From positions 1 through 57,232 of the forward strand of contig JAQMWT010000274.1 in the NCBI GenBank assembly GCA_029834535.1: DNA of 57,232 bases, in the 5' to 3' direction. The position numbers and the translations under genes are program-made. The stretch comes from Chrysophaeum taylorii (Eukaryota > Sar > Pelagophyceae > Pelagomonadales > Pelagomonadaceae). The notes under the pieces are model-generated. The model was not told where the DNA came from. It searched no databases and saw only the letters and a list, made by a program, of their open reading frames with translations. Positions 30,156 through 40,326 of this stretch are shown in pieces; position 1 is the first letter of the stretch; the number at the start of each line of letters is the position of its first letter.

Positions 30156-32099
30156 TCACGGTACTATGAGCGTAAACAACTGACATGAAGTAAATGCTTG
30201 TGTCTCAAACGAGAATGCGGTTATAGTCGCATGGGAAGGTTGCATTTTGTCTCTGCTGCAGTCAAAAGCTTTGGAGGAAACCAATGGAGAAACCACGAGC
30301 ACATGGGTGGCGTCTGGTGGCCAAAGTTCCTGTGGGAGTGGTTGAGGTGACTCCAAAGTAGGATTCCTTCTTGGGTATGACTCAAGCGTTGCAATGAGTT
30401 CATGCTCGAGATCAGAGTCGTCCATTAGATGACTTGAGGTGGTTGCGAATGAGCGATACGTCGACCTGGTGTCAGGGGAGACCGAGGTGGTGCAGTGACC
30501 TGACTGGCTGAGGTAGCCGTGCTGGTAAGATTCCAGCGGGTGCGCATAACTCTGCAGAGTGCTGACATTGGCTTGTGCCTGATCTGCAGTCGTGCAGGGA
30601 GGCGAGATCGTCTGTGCTAATACGGATTGCAGCGACAGTGAAGGGTCAGGTACCTGGGAGGCTGAAAGGCGGCCTTTGTCTTCCAGAGGCGAAGGGAACA
30701 AGCAAAGCTGTAGCTTCGTCTCGTCGTGATCGGATAGGCGCAATGAGCTTGTGCGCATGATCGAGGTGCGCTTACCTGTGTCTTCATGATGTACCTTTGT
30801 GTCCTGTGGTGGTGCTTCTGCGAGCGGGACATATCTTAAGGATTGGTCCATCGGATGGGGTGCATCAGCTATGAATGAGACAGGAGCCAGTAGCAGTGCA
30901 AGGTCAGGTGACAGAACGTGTGCGTGGTCGAGTAATTGAGCGTTGGACCTGAGCATCGTCTGCATAGTCTGGAACCGTGCTGTGCAGTTGGTTTGCGTTG
31001 TCTCGTCTGCTACATCAATGAGCTGGCTGGTGTAGCTGGCCGTTGTGGTCTTATCTTTCGTCTTGTCGTCCAATAGAGACTGCGAGATAGTACTGGTTGC
31101 TATGTGCGAGATTATAAGTAGCTGTTGAGCAGCTGTTGAGAGTTGAGTGCTTTCTTGTCTGGCAGTTTCTGTGGCTTTGGAGTTCCAGAGACATGATTGC
31201 GCAGCTTCAGACGTCTTGGCATTGGGGATTGCCATAAAGTAACTCGTAAGTTCAAAGTCGGACGTCGGAAAATGCATCGAAAGACCTGTGAGGTCACCAA
31301 TTGAAATACGCCCTCGTAAGGCGTGCGCGACGTGGTGCGGGCGCGAGCGACTTATGTTGGTGATCTGAAGGTCGTGAGATACGTTGCGGCGCGGAGCGTC
31401 GGTGGAAATGACGAGTGTCGTGGTGTTAGAGGCGGTGACGCGGAGAGCATCGAAAAGCGTGTCATGCTCCAAGAGCAAAAGCGCGTGATACGGGTGGTCC
31501 GAAGTCAGTGCCAAAGGGAGTGTGGCACGCGGCTGACCTGTCTGCAAGGTAGGGCAGATGGGCGCGTGAGCTGAGATCCCGTGGTGGAGAGTATCCGGCC
31601 TGATGGGGTCCAGTGCGGGAATTCGAAAAGAGGGGTCGCCGAAGGAGAGTGCAGTAGAACCAAGGGCGGTGTAAGGGCCAGTCCTGCTGGGTGCATCCTC
31701 AATAGCGGAGATGCTGGGACCAGAGCAGTGAGTGCCGTAGTGACCAGGGTTGCCCTTAGGCGTGTAGAGCATTCGAAGGTGCGGGCATGTGACATGCGTC
31801 CTCAAATGAGGACTGACGTGCTGAGCGATAAGACGCTTTTGAGGGAGGCAACGTACGTGACTTTGGTGCATGTTTGTGGTGGAGCCGGCAGCTGACGTGG
31901 AGCGTTTGTCGTACTTTCCAGTGATGCGAAAATGCATATAGAAGTGGTTCAGTTGGAGCGAGTCTGTGCATAATGCGCGGAGAATGTTTCCTGAGAGCGC
32001 AACGTCGATTTTCCGGAGGCAGCGCAAGTGTGTGGAGTCCAGAAGAGAGCTATGCAAGGGGACATAAAGGACCGAAGTGGTCGCAATGGAATCGTGCAT
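30156..32099 (-). CDS. Block ORF2: unknown 647-residue protein
   Basis: An uninterrupted minus-strand frame starting with ATG two bases after the stop of ORF1. Rough base counts of this strand predict about one stop per 33 codons by chance, so 647 open codons indicate selection or recent origin. The protein is rich in Thr, Ser, Leu and His. A middle stretch (about residues 225-400) looks globular, with alternating hydrophobic residues (HALLLLEHDTLFDALRVTA). No reverse transcriptase, integrase, protease, helicase or polymerase motif is visible. The tight spacing suggests coupled expression with ORF1, as in viral or retroelement transcripts, but no relative is recognised. Confidence 0.55.
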   Translation of the reverse strand: MHDSIATTSVLYVPLHSSLLDSTHLRCLRKIDVALSGNILRALCTDSLQLNHFYMHFRITGKYDKRSTSAAGSTTNMHQSHVRCLPQKRLIAQHVSPHLRTHVTCPHLRMLYTPKGNPGHYGTHCSGPSISAIEDAPSRTGPYTALGSTALSFGDPSFRIPALDPIRPDTLHHGISAHAPICPTLQTGQPRATLPLALTSDHPYHALLLLEHDTLFDALRVTASNTTTLVISTDAPRRNVSHDLQITNISRSRPHHVAHALRGRISIGDLTGLSMHFPTSDFELTSYFMAIPNAKTSEAAQSCLWNSKATETARQESTQLSTAAQQLLIISHIATSTISQSLLDDKTKDKTTTASYTSQLIDVADETTQTNCTARFQTMQTMLRSNAQLLDHAHVLSPDLALLLAPVSFIADAPHPMDQSLRYVPLAEAPPQDTKVHHEDTGKRTSIMRTSSLRLSDHDETKLQLCLFPSPLEDKGRLSASQVPDPSLSLQSVLAQTISPPCTTADQAQANVSTLQSYAHPLESYQHGYLSQSGHCTTSVSPDTRSTYRSFATTSSHLMDDSDLEHELIATLESYPRRNPTLESPQPLPQELWPPDATHVLVVSPLVSSKAFDCSRDKMQPSHATITAFSFETQAFTSCQLFTLIVP

Positions 32100-32101
32100 A
32101 G

Positions 32102-34906
32102 TTAGCGGCTGATCGGGTCGTTCAGAACTCTCGAAATATGTTCTGTTAGTGCGGCCATGGGGAAAGCTTTCCAGAAGCTTGGTCGCGGTGAGACATAAGG
32201 ATCGGCAGCCGACAGGATTGCGTCCTCTGACAGAAAGTTGTGGAGCGGGTGATCAGGTGCTGCGACTGGTGCTCGTTCGAAGACATATGGTGGTCGCAGA
32301 TGGGTCCATGCAACCTGCTGAGCAGTGTCATACAGTGCATCCGGCCGGGAAGGTGGATGGTGGGTGCAGCAGCGAGCGCCGGTGAGCGGCAGTGCGCGCC
32401 TGTCTTCGAGGAGGGGAGGCGGCGAGGCGGAACCAGCTTCGAAGTGATCGGGAGCTGCTGATCGAGAGATATCGAATAAGGCGGGAATGCCTTGTGAATC
32501 TGAGCTGATACCTGCAGGTGCGGTGAGTGCTTGCGAGTATGTTGACCGTGGGACCGTTGACAGCGTGTCTTGTCCTTGTGGATACGGCATTGCGGGGTCA
32601 TTGGTGGTGCTTGGATCTGGCGGCTGATCTGGGATGGTCGAGGAGACCATCTTCGAGACTAGGGAAGTGGGTCTTGCTTCTTCGCTGTATGCATCATACC
32701 AGGGGGCTGAATCAGAGGGGGTGCTGTCAGTGGCCTGCGGCTCTTGTGCCTGGGGCATAGAATACGGCGGAGCCTTAGGCTCTTGGGTGTGGTTGCCATA
32801 GTCGACGCAGGCATAATACTCGGGAACATCTCGAGGTGTCTTGTTCTTTGACTTGTCGAAAGTGGGATCGAGGTGGCTTGGTGTTTCTTCGACAAGATTG
32901 CTTCCTGGGCCGTTGTGCCCGAAGAGAGAAGAAGCCCTTGTGCATGTCTTGGCAGCATGATGGTGAGCATGACCATCAGGGAAAGAGCTGTCTTTTGATA
33001 ATTCGGAACTTGTCGACTCTTGATGTTGGTGGTCTTGTTTCTTGGTGGGACTTTGCACGTGGTGATCGTCGCTGGTGGTAGGGGTACGGTCGCCGGTGTT
33101 GAATGTACGCCCTCGCAACTCGGACGCGGGGGTGTGGTCGAGTTGGGATGAACCAGGTGGCTGATAAGGCGAGCGGGTGCAAAGGGGTTCAGGGGATGCC
33201 AGAGAGGCGAACAGTGATTTGGCAGAGGAGGGGCCAGAGATGGCGGGGGGTTGAGAACAGAGAGACGGAGTGGGTAGAACCAGGTCCGGGGCATTCGTGG
33301 AGGTGGTGATGATACTCGGGGAGAATCGGGGGAGAGGCATTGGAGGTTGGTTTGGAAGGGGATGAAGGTTGGTTGTGGATGGGGAAAGGAGGCGAAAGAT
33401 GCGATGCAGCATCTTGGGTGGGGTGGGTGGCATCCAAGGAGGTAAGAATGGTTTGAAGGACGGCGTTGGTTTCAAGGTGGGAGTTGCGGATGTCAGCGTG
33501 GGCAGTTTCGAGTGCCTTGAGCTGGGTGTGGGTGAGATAGAGTTCAGCGCGGGTGGAGACCAGTTCGTCGGCTTGGATGGCGAGCTGGGCAGTGGCGAAA
33601 GCCAGGGCGGCGTCGGTGGTGGTGAGTTTGTTGGCTGTGGAGGACAAAGCGTCATCCTTGCGAATGAGCATGGCCTTGGTTGCGGCCAATTCAGCGGTTT
33701 GGGAGCGGAGTGCAGCCTTAGTTGTGGCCAACTCGCGTTGGAGCGCAGACGGAGTAGACGGAGGTGCATTGGAACTTTGAGAAAGGTGGGTTTTTGCTTG
33801 AGTGGAGACGGAGGAATTGTCGTAGTCGTGGGATGCATAGTGGAGGTGCAAATCGGGGGAACAGCGACTTTCGAAAGGTGATGAAGGTCTGTCAGGAGGG
33901 TCCGATGGTTGGGCGGCAGTAGCTTGAGCCGCGGAAGGAGCTGTGGTAGAAATGGAAGTGCCGGGGCCGTCGTGGCTGTAGGTGGCATGGTCTTGTGGAT
34001 GGAGAGGAAGGTCCTGAGGAGAGTGACTTGCGGAAGATGACGGATATCGGACAAGAGAATCCGACGGTGGGGTGGCAGGAGCTTGAGCCGCAGTGGGGGC
34101 TTGGTCAGGGATGACGGTGCCGGGGCCGTCATGGCCGTAGGTGGCATGATCATCAAGGAGATGAGTGGTGCGGCGAGGGGGTTGACGAGGATGTTGGGGA
34201 ACGTGAATAGATGGTGAAGTGGGAGTCGCCGATAGTGGGGAGTAGGCTCCAGTGAAGGAGGTGGAGGCTCCGGTGGGGTTGGTGGAGTGAAGGGAGTAAT
34301 GTATAGTGGTGGTGGAGTGTTCAACATTGCTGGTGCGATATTCGAACAAGGTGGAGTGTCCTCGTGAATGTGGGGTGTGCCAGGTTGTGGAGTAACCTTG
34401 GCTATGCCTGGGTCCGGAGGGAAGGCAGTGGGGTCTGAGACTTTGCCGTGGGGTGTTTGACATCCGGTGGGGTTGTCGGCAGGAGGTGGGTTCTGTTCGT
34501 GTTCGAGAACGTTTTGAACAGTAGGAGGGGGGGTGACCATCGAGATGATCGGGTCTTGGGTCGCGACTTCGTGAGAAGTTCGCTTTTGATTGAGGGGGGT
34601 TGCCGGAAGAACAGCTGGTTGGGGAGCTTGTTCAAGTTGCTCGTCTTGATCGAGTTGCACGTCTTGATCAAGTTGCTCGTCTCGAGCTTCGATTGCGGCA
34701 GTGATTTTGGCTCTGGGAGCAGCGTAGTCAGCGGCGTAATCAGCGGCGATTTTGGCTTTTAAGGCAGCGTTATCGGCGGCGAGTTGATCTAAGAAATTGG
34801 CTTTGAGCTGTTGCAAATTTGCTTGGAGCTGGTGCCAGAGAGCTTGTTGTGTAGCGAATTGCGTCGCTACATCCAGACTCGGGACTTGTGGGTCGTGAGT
34901 CGCCAT
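32102..34906 (-). CDS. Block ORF1: unknown 934-residue protein, gag-like layout
   Basis: The frame opens at the ATG at 34906. Residues 1-90 are helical and Ala/Gln/Leu-rich, followed by short repeats LDQDVQLDQDEQLEQ. The C-terminal third (about 540-934) is hydrophilic and ends with a globular-looking stretch (FLSEDAILSAADPYVSPRP). The middle is extremely Pro-rich in this frame, whereas another frame there (33189-34463) encodes a clean coiled coil. So the natural protein may change frame twice, or the two frames may overlap. Coiled coil, disorder and a downstream ORF two bases away recall a gag-like structural protein, but no zinc knuckle is seen. Confidence 0.5.
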   Translation of the reverse strand: MATHDPQVPSLDVATQFATQQALWHQLQANLQQLKANFLDQLAADNAALKAKIAADYAADYAAPRAKITAAIEARDEQLDQDVQLDQDEQLEQAPQPAVLPATPLNQKRTSHEVATQDPIISMVTPPPTVQNVLEHEQNPPPADNPTGCQTPHGKVSDPTAFPPDPGIAKVTPQPGTPHIHEDTPPCSNIAPAMLNTPPPLYITPFTPPTPPEPPPPSLEPTPHYRRLPLHHLFTFPNILVNPLAAPLISLMIMPPTAMTAPAPSSLTKPPLRLKLLPPHRRILLSDIRHLPQVTLLRTFLSIHKTMPPTATTAPALPFLPQLLPRLKLLPPNHRTLLTDLHHLSKVAVPPICTSTMHPTTTTIPPSPLKQKPTFLKVPMHLRLLRLRSNASWPQLRLHSAPKPLNWPQPRPCSFARMTLCPPQPTNSPPPTPPWLSPLPSSPSKPTNWSPPALNSISPTPSSRHSKLPTLTSATPTLKPTPSFKPFLPPWMPPTPPKMLHRIFRLLSPSTTNLHPLPNQPPMPLPRFSPSIITTSTNAPDLVLPTPSLCSQPPAISGPSSAKSLFASLASPEPLCTRSPYQPPGSSQLDHTPASELRGRTFNTGDRTPTTSDDHHVQSPTKKQDHQHQESTSSELSKDSSFPDGHAHHHAAKTCTRASSLFGHNGPGSNLVEETPSHLDPTFDKSKNKTPRDVPEYYACVDYGNHTQEPKAPPYSMPQAQEPQATDSTPSDSAPWYDAYSEEARPTSLVSKMVSSTIPDQPPDPSTTNDPAMPYPQGQDTLSTVPRSTYSQALTAPAGISSDSQGIPALFDISRSAAPDHFEAGSASPPPLLEDRRALPLTGARCCTHHPPSRPDALYDTAQQVAWTHLRPPYVFERAPVAAPDHPLHNFLSEDAILSAADPYVSPRPSFWKAFPMAALTEHISRVLNDPISR
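33189..34463 (-). CDS. Overlapping frame in ORF1 encoding a coiled coil
   Basis: A 424-codon ATG-initiated frame, +1 shifted and wholly inside ORF1. Residues 103-135 and 157-187 are two copies of a unit with DHATYGHDGPGT and AAQAPA. Residues 240-342 are an evident coiled coil: ELATTKAALRSQTAELAATK, continuing with heptads to LETNAVLQTILTSL. This is far more protein-like than the Pro-rich translation of the enclosing frame. It may be the true reading of the middle of ORF1, joined by frameshifts near 34200 and 33300, or a separate overlapping product. Confidence 0.5.
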   Translation of the reverse strand: MSNTPRQSLRPHCLPSGPRHSQGYSTTWHTPHSRGHSTLFEYRTSNVEHSTTTIHYSLHSTNPTGASTSFTGAYSPLSATPTSPSIHVPQHPRQPPRRTTHLLDDHATYGHDGPGTVIPDQAPTAAQAPATPPSDSLVRYPSSSASHSPQDLPLHPQDHATYSHDGPGTSISTTAPSAAQATAAQPSDPPDRPSSPFESRCSPDLHLHYASHDYDNSSVSTQAKTHLSQSSNAPPSTPSALQRELATTKAALRSQTAELAATKAMLIRKDDALSSTANKLTTTDAALAFATAQLAIQADELVSTRAELYLTHTQLKALETAHADIRNSHLETNAVLQTILTSLDATHPTQDAASHLSPPFPIHNQPSSPSKPTSNASPPILPEYHHHLHECPGPGSTHSVSLFSTPRHLWPLLCQITVRLSGIP

Positions 34907-35126
34907 CGTTTTCGGGTTGCGTTTTGCGCGTTGTTGTTTGCCTTTCACACTTTGTTCACACTTGTTCACCCGTAGCAAGCGATGAGACTTGACTACAGTC
35001 TTAAAACTTTCAGGGACTTCAGGAGATTGCTCTTTTCTGGAAATCCTGTGTCTTTGTCCGAGACGTCGATCGAGATCGATGTCTTTCGGAGGACGTTTCT
35101 CTACCAGTACCGGACTGGGTCCAAAC
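34907..35126. other. Upstream flank of block ORF1
   Basis: Contains the minus-strand leader of ORF1, in which upstream in-frame codons lack ATG. There is no promoter motif I can defend. The skewed composition ends near 34980. Confidence 0.4.
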
Positions 35127-35475
35127 CTAGAGAACAGTAAAAATCACTGTGCCTCTGGTAGAGAATGGTGGCAGTGGTAGTGCTGCCTTTCGTCCTGTCC
35201 TCTAACGACGACACAAAGAGTAGCACGGTGTTCGACACAGCGATTCTGGGGTTGTTTAGTGTGTCTTTAAAGGTCGACTGCTAAGAGGGGTGTGTGTGTG
35301 TGGTGCATGAAGGATGTGGGTGGTTTTGTGGGGTAGGAGGGATGTGCCTGACAGGCGGAGATAAGATGCGGGACCAAGTCGGGGTCATCGCCGAGTCGTG
35401 GGGCAGGCGAAGAGAGGACGGGCCGTGTGAGTGTGAGGTTAAGGGGGGAGGTTCCTAACCCTAAATGGAAATTTC
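35127..35475 (+). repeat. Composite of dispersed repeats (107-bp copy 2, 25-base motif, 130-base unit)
   Basis: In order: the 107-bp repeat (35127-35235), a reversed 25-base motif (35263-35286), the reversed 130-base unit (about 35300-35415), and the tail GTGTGAGGTTAAGGGG, then CCTAACCCTAAATGG (35428-35475). The first and last parts are adjacent at 22610-22770. The middle parts therefore look inserted into that repeat here. Confidence 0.75.
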
Positions 35476-36400
35476 TATCTCTAAATATTATGAGGAGAGA
35501 CATTGATATATCTCGTGGAATTCGAATCCAAGCGGGGTCGATCGAGCTCGGACTGAATGAAAGCTTGAGAATTGTCGACAAGATAAATAAAGGGCCTAAT
35601 CTTCTTTCATATCGCCGACGCCACCCGTTCACACGCCGCATTTGGCTCCACTTGAGTCGCTGCCGGTTCATTTGACGATAAATCCCGCATCACAACGCGT
35701 TTTTTCCACGCTCGTGTCCTGATCTCGCCACACGCTATCGCCTCTTGCCGGGTGGAGCATTCTTTCGATAGGTCATCCTTCGGCTCCCCTCTAGTCGCGC
35801 GCAACGCCGTGTCGGCACATGACCCCTCCAAGATCATTCCCGGCGTGGCTGTCGCGCAAAACGCCGGCGCGCCGACACCCGGACAATGGAGCGTGAAGGC
35901 CGTAAGGCATGCTCCTAAGGAACCCATGAGCGCAAGGTGGCAAAAGCAAGGCGTGCGTCCAAAACACGACCTCGTCCATGTAAGCCACTTAGACTGTATG
36001 CCTACATCGACATGCTTCTGTTGTGCGCAATTTGCGGTCGATAAACCCCTCCACGAATAGAGCGACGACGCAGCTCGTCGCATCAGCCTTTGCTGTGCTG
36101 TGCCGCGTCGCAATCATGACAGTCCCGAGACAGATTTTGCTTCCAGTGCGCTTAAATAGCGTCTTGGTGCGACCGTCTTACCATTGACACCTCGGGTAGA
36201 GCGCGCCGCTTGGTCGCCAGCTGCCTCGTACGTTCGTATTGGTGATGCTCCGCGAGGTGCTTGACGAGCAAATTACTTCGGAAAGGCCTGATTGCAATTT
36301 GTATGATATTCGGGAGAACTTCCGTCCACATCGCACGAGTCGAGAGATGGTGCAAAAAGACACCGGCTTATTACCAGTCGACCTGTAAGCACCAAGCACC
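35476..36400. other. No recognised gene
   Basis: A 168-codon minus-strand and a 102-codon plus-strand frame overlap at 35607-36113 and have no known motif. A coding remnant is possible. The remainder to 36400 shows nothing. Confidence 0.3.
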
Positions 36401-36764
36401 TTCAAGTCCCCACACGCACCCCCCCCACCCCCCTCTTAGCAGTCGCCCTTTAAAAACCCTAGCACCTCTCACGTCTCCACGCAACCAAACATACGCCCGC
36501 CCCCCCCTCCTAGCAGTCGACTTCTAAAACCCCCAGCAGCCTGCAGGGCGAGGGCGTACTTTGCACCCACGAACTCATGACGCCTTTTGGACACACCCAC
36601 TGCTGATTCAAGATGTGGCGCGAAGCTCGTAATGTATATATTCGGGCGGCACTGCCGAGCACGTCGAGGCTTTCTAAGGGACTGGACAAGGTGCAATAAT
36701 AACCCTCAAAGGCACCTCCAGCTTTTTTTGACTTGTCAACGCAGTGTCTTCGTGTCGCTGCTGC
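36401..36764 (+). repeat. Two variant 25-base motifs and flank
   Basis: Variant motif copies lie at 36432-36456 and 36507-36529, both in C-rich runs. Just after them, LQGEGVLCTHELMTPFG is distantly like LEGKGTPYTYEVINKKP encoded at 40305-40362. The rest is unrecognised. Confidence 0.5.
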
Positions 36765-37748
36765 TTATTTTTGCAAGTTAAGGTCAACCATGATGAGGGC
36801 ATGCTTGAATTCCATGGAAGCAACGTGGGCGCAACCAGAGAGCTTGAGTCGCGCTTTTCTTATTATCGTCGACGTATGTATGATCTTAAAAAGTAGGATG
36901 GCGAGGCGGTGTTGATTCGGGTAGTCGGCGTCTATGCACTGGATCAGATCGTAGCGGAGGATCAATGAAAAGTAGCCGTTTTCCATAACGAGGCAAGATT
37001 GCGCTCTAATCACGTCAAACGGGCGCGTCGCGACGTGGAGCCCGACACACTTCGCTTCAAGTGCATGACATACCCCATCATTTCCCTGGCAGCAAGCAGA
37101 CCGCTGCATCCAGCAGCATGAGCGACACGCTCCGAGGAGGTTCGAAAAAAAAGGACCGTCATAGGGCCGGGGTCGCTCGAGCTGTAGCGAAACGAGAACC
37201 CCCCATCATGGACGATCGACCAGCGCGTGAAGTTGGGGACAAGTTTTGGAGGTTGTGGGGAAGATTTTTTTCGTCGCGCCGCTGGAGAAGAGCGTACCAA
37301 AGGCCCAGGCGATAGACGAGGTGAGTCGAAGATCCGCGTTCTGGCTTGCGAACTGCCGAGCAATTGACCTCGACGGCTCCAGGGTCGCGAGCCCAGGTTA
37401 TGTTCGCGTAGAGACTCGCTTCAACCGCCGCTCGATGTTGCCGCGGAACTTGCCATTTTAAACGCGGATCCCTGCCGGATTGTCTTCGGGTGGCACCCAC
37501 CCCCACTCGACGAGATAAACGTCGTGAACAAGCTTTCGAGCTCGCTGGACTTCGGCTTCGCCAACGAGGGTGCGTGCTTCGACGCCCGTAAGAATTTGCG
37601 CGGCGCGAAAGAAGAAGGGCCTTCGCAACGAAATCGATTCCATGCGGCGAGCGAGGTCGCACGGCGACGGTCTTTCATCCGTGATCAACACCGTCGCACG
37701 AGACGTCGTCAGGCTCTGTCGTCCGAGATGCCGCACGTCGGGAGGCAA
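36765..37748 (-). pseudogene. FeeM/AHL-synthase-like GNAT gene, decayed copy 1
   Basis: Related to the genes at 40537 and 52627. The N-terminal part (LITDERPSPCDLARRMESIS, then EVQRARKLVHDVYLVEWGWV) is intact to about 37458. A deletion of about 75 bases then removes the core strand (the WFGAF...LVGVMRAV block), and frameshifts follow. A later frame resumes NLVPNFTRW-like and FSFRYSSSDPGPM sequence and continues about 100 codons past the point where copies 2 and 3 stop. So this copy preserves a longer C-terminus (FDVIRAQSCLVMENGYFSL onward), and copies 2 and 3 may be shortened. Confidence 0.65.
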
Positions 37749-37789
37749 GGCTCCAGGTCCTCATCGACCCACCAGGCCTCCAAGGAGAA

Positions 37790-39783
37790 GCAGGGCGACA
37801 TGGTGAAGCTACAAAGTGCGATAGGCTAGTTAGAGGCGGCAGCGAAGGAGGATGCCAAGGCGGCAGCGGCCGACATCGCGTAACGAACGAAGCATCGGCA
37901 CGCAAGGAGGTCGGCGACGAAAAATTGGAGTTGCTATCCACCATTGGGCGCACCAACGTCGGCAAGATCTACCACGCTAATACTGTGAACTCGGATAGTC
38001 GTCGACGGCTGCCGTTATGCCGCCTTCATGGTCGCTTGCGCGTGGCGCCAAAGCCGAGGCCAAGCTCCTAGAGTATAATGCTGAAAGACTCTTTCCGAAA
38101 CCGCGAGGCCAAGCACCTCCGCTTCACCAACTCGCTGAACGAGATCACCCACGCTGCATCAAAGGGCCTAGGGGAGGGCATGAATGGATATGGACAGAGA
38201 TTCGGTCACAAGATCCGGACCTTCCTCTTCGCCAAACATGGGGACGACCAGACCACTACTTGACGCTCGGACACACGGACAAGGGGACGCGGCCGGACGC
38301 CTGCGGCAAGGCGGCCTGGATCCTCCACTTCAATCACCCATTGCTGGCCGAGTACCTCTACGACGCAGCCTATGCTCGTAGAACATCCCCCGCGACAATC
38401 TCTTCACCTTGCTCACCGCAGAAAAATGAGGTCATCGGCAGCTTACTGGGCCGAGGCGTCAACCACGACAAGTTCACCGTATCCTTCCGCTTGTTTGACG
38501 ACTCCCACGTCCGCGGCGACTGGTCCATCCTCGGAATGGCGCAAATCACAAGCAGGCGCGCACATTCTTCGACACAGCCTGGGACCAGCCGCAGATCGTG
38601 GCGACAGCGGAGTACGAGGCCTTCGGCGCGTCCGCGGAGGTATACGCCAAATTCTCACGCCTTGGAGGGCGGCGTCGATCAGACTGTCGGTCGACGGTCG
38701 GACGAAGAAGTTTCCGACGTTGTGGCCGTGCGTGCGCGGCACTGCGATGTTCGATTTGACGACAATCCGGAAATCAAGACCATGCTGCAGGTACGTCATC
38801 GAAGCGTGGGGCCGGGGCTGCATCCGCACCTTCGGGATCAGGTCGGCGCTAAGTCGACGACGGCGACCACGCCGCGGTCAATCAGACCACGGAGTTGCAG
38901 CAGCAGGCCTACAAGGACTCGCACTGTAACAACACGAATTGCGTCGTCGAGGGCGAGTGCGGCTCCATCAAGTACTACGCCGCGATGTTCTCCGAAATGC
39001 ACTTCGAAAGCGTGTCCAGCGTCGTCTCGCGTCAGCTCGACATTGTCTTTGATCACGGCGCCGATACTTATTATGCTGTGAAGCGCCAGAAGAGTGTCTC
39101 TGACACGGAGACGATGGCAAAGAACCGAACGGGACGTCTCGCAAATGTCGGCGCCAACGTCGGGCTGGCTGTCATCGAGACATCAAGTCACGGCCGCACG
39201 GTGGATAGATACGGATGCGCGCAGGAAAGTCGCCATAGACCACCACCGAGCCAGAGATGCCAAGGCCTTCGAAAGGGTCCTCGAGGGGCGGATCGCCGAC
39301 TCCGCCGAGGTTCACGATGCCTTATGTACGTCAAACACCTGGTCGACGAGGCCACGCTCGCACCGGGCAACAAGGTTGAAGACCTCGACCGTCAACGTGC
39401 GTTTCGACACCTCCCTTCGAGCAGCTGCCCAGCGACGTCGTGCGGATGAAGGAAATCAAGGCAAACATTGAGCGATACAGCATCTCGGCGTTGAATCGGG
39501 AACCTCAAGCCCAAGTCCTACACGTCCCCGCAGGACGCGACAACACCGGCGCCGCCGAGATCGTCGTGACCTTTTCGACCGGGCACCACTTGAGGCACAT
39601 TTTCGACGTGATAAGACAAAGAGCCGCGAGCTTTGACCCCGAGGCGGTTGTTGCGGGGACGCGCAAACTGTTGGATACCGCGACGGCGCAGTGCCTCGAC
39701 CTCGAGTCTCCACGGCTAGCGAACGAAGAAGAGCTCGAGCGCCGCATTGAAGAGCGATGCGCGTCGAAGAAGCGGAAAAAGTG
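37790..39783 (+). pseudogene. Degraded coding region of unknown family
   Basis: A series of plus-strand open pieces switch frame and look protein-like. They are a helical stretch (EKLELLSTIGRTNVGKIYHA, about 37918-37980), FTNSLNEITHAASKGLGEGM (38120-38200), DKFTVSFRLFDDSHVRGDWS (38468-38525), RLSVDGRTKKFPTLWPCVRG (38680-38740), then a long piece with FSEMHFESVSSVVSRQLDIV (38980-39055). The last 115 codons (39440-39783, AEIVVTFSTGHHLRHIFDV, ending SKKRKK) are intact. Frameshifts or introns separate them. I cannot name the family. It may be a decayed gene of a large element or a spliced gene. Confidence 0.4.
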
Positions 39784-40326
39784 ACCGACTCGTCGCTCAC
39801 AACTACCGACGTTCGACGGCGCTTTGGTTGGTACGCGGCTCGAGGTGCTCTGGGATTTGGCAGCCCATCCAGGCGCCTGCTGGGATGCACTTGGAGAGCG
39901 AGGAGGACGACGGATCAAGGATGAGGGACTCGCGGGTCTGTCTACGACTGGGTGGATTGATGGATGGCGGCGCCGATTGAGGAGACGGCGGGCCTCACCA
40001 ACTGGTCCAAGTTCGAGGCAAGCGACGTCGTATTGACCCCCATGGATCCATCCATGGACGTGCATATCGCTCCTCTCAACCCAATGTACACCTCTTTCGT
40101 AGCTGTACGCGACGACCTGCACGCGGGCGGGCCATCATAATGCGCAAGCCCCGGATGAAATTTCTCAATTTGGCCGCTACGGATATCGTTCGTAGGCAGA
40201 TCGGGGCGATGTATTGAAATGTTTGTCAGGGTCTTTATAAAATCGGGCCGTCTTCTTTTGTTTCTTTCAGAGCGGAAATAATTTTAACAGCCGACTGCCA
40301 AGTGCGGCTGGAAGGCAAGGGCACAC
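39784..40326. other. Unrecognised; possible 3' splice site at 40272-40280
   Basis: Mostly featureless. Around 40250-40280 a pyrimidine-rich tract ends in CAG, and the next frame reads AEIILTADCQVRLEGKGTPY into EVINKKP and a stop at 40362. This looks like a last exon. The upstream exons are not identified. Confidence 0.3.
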
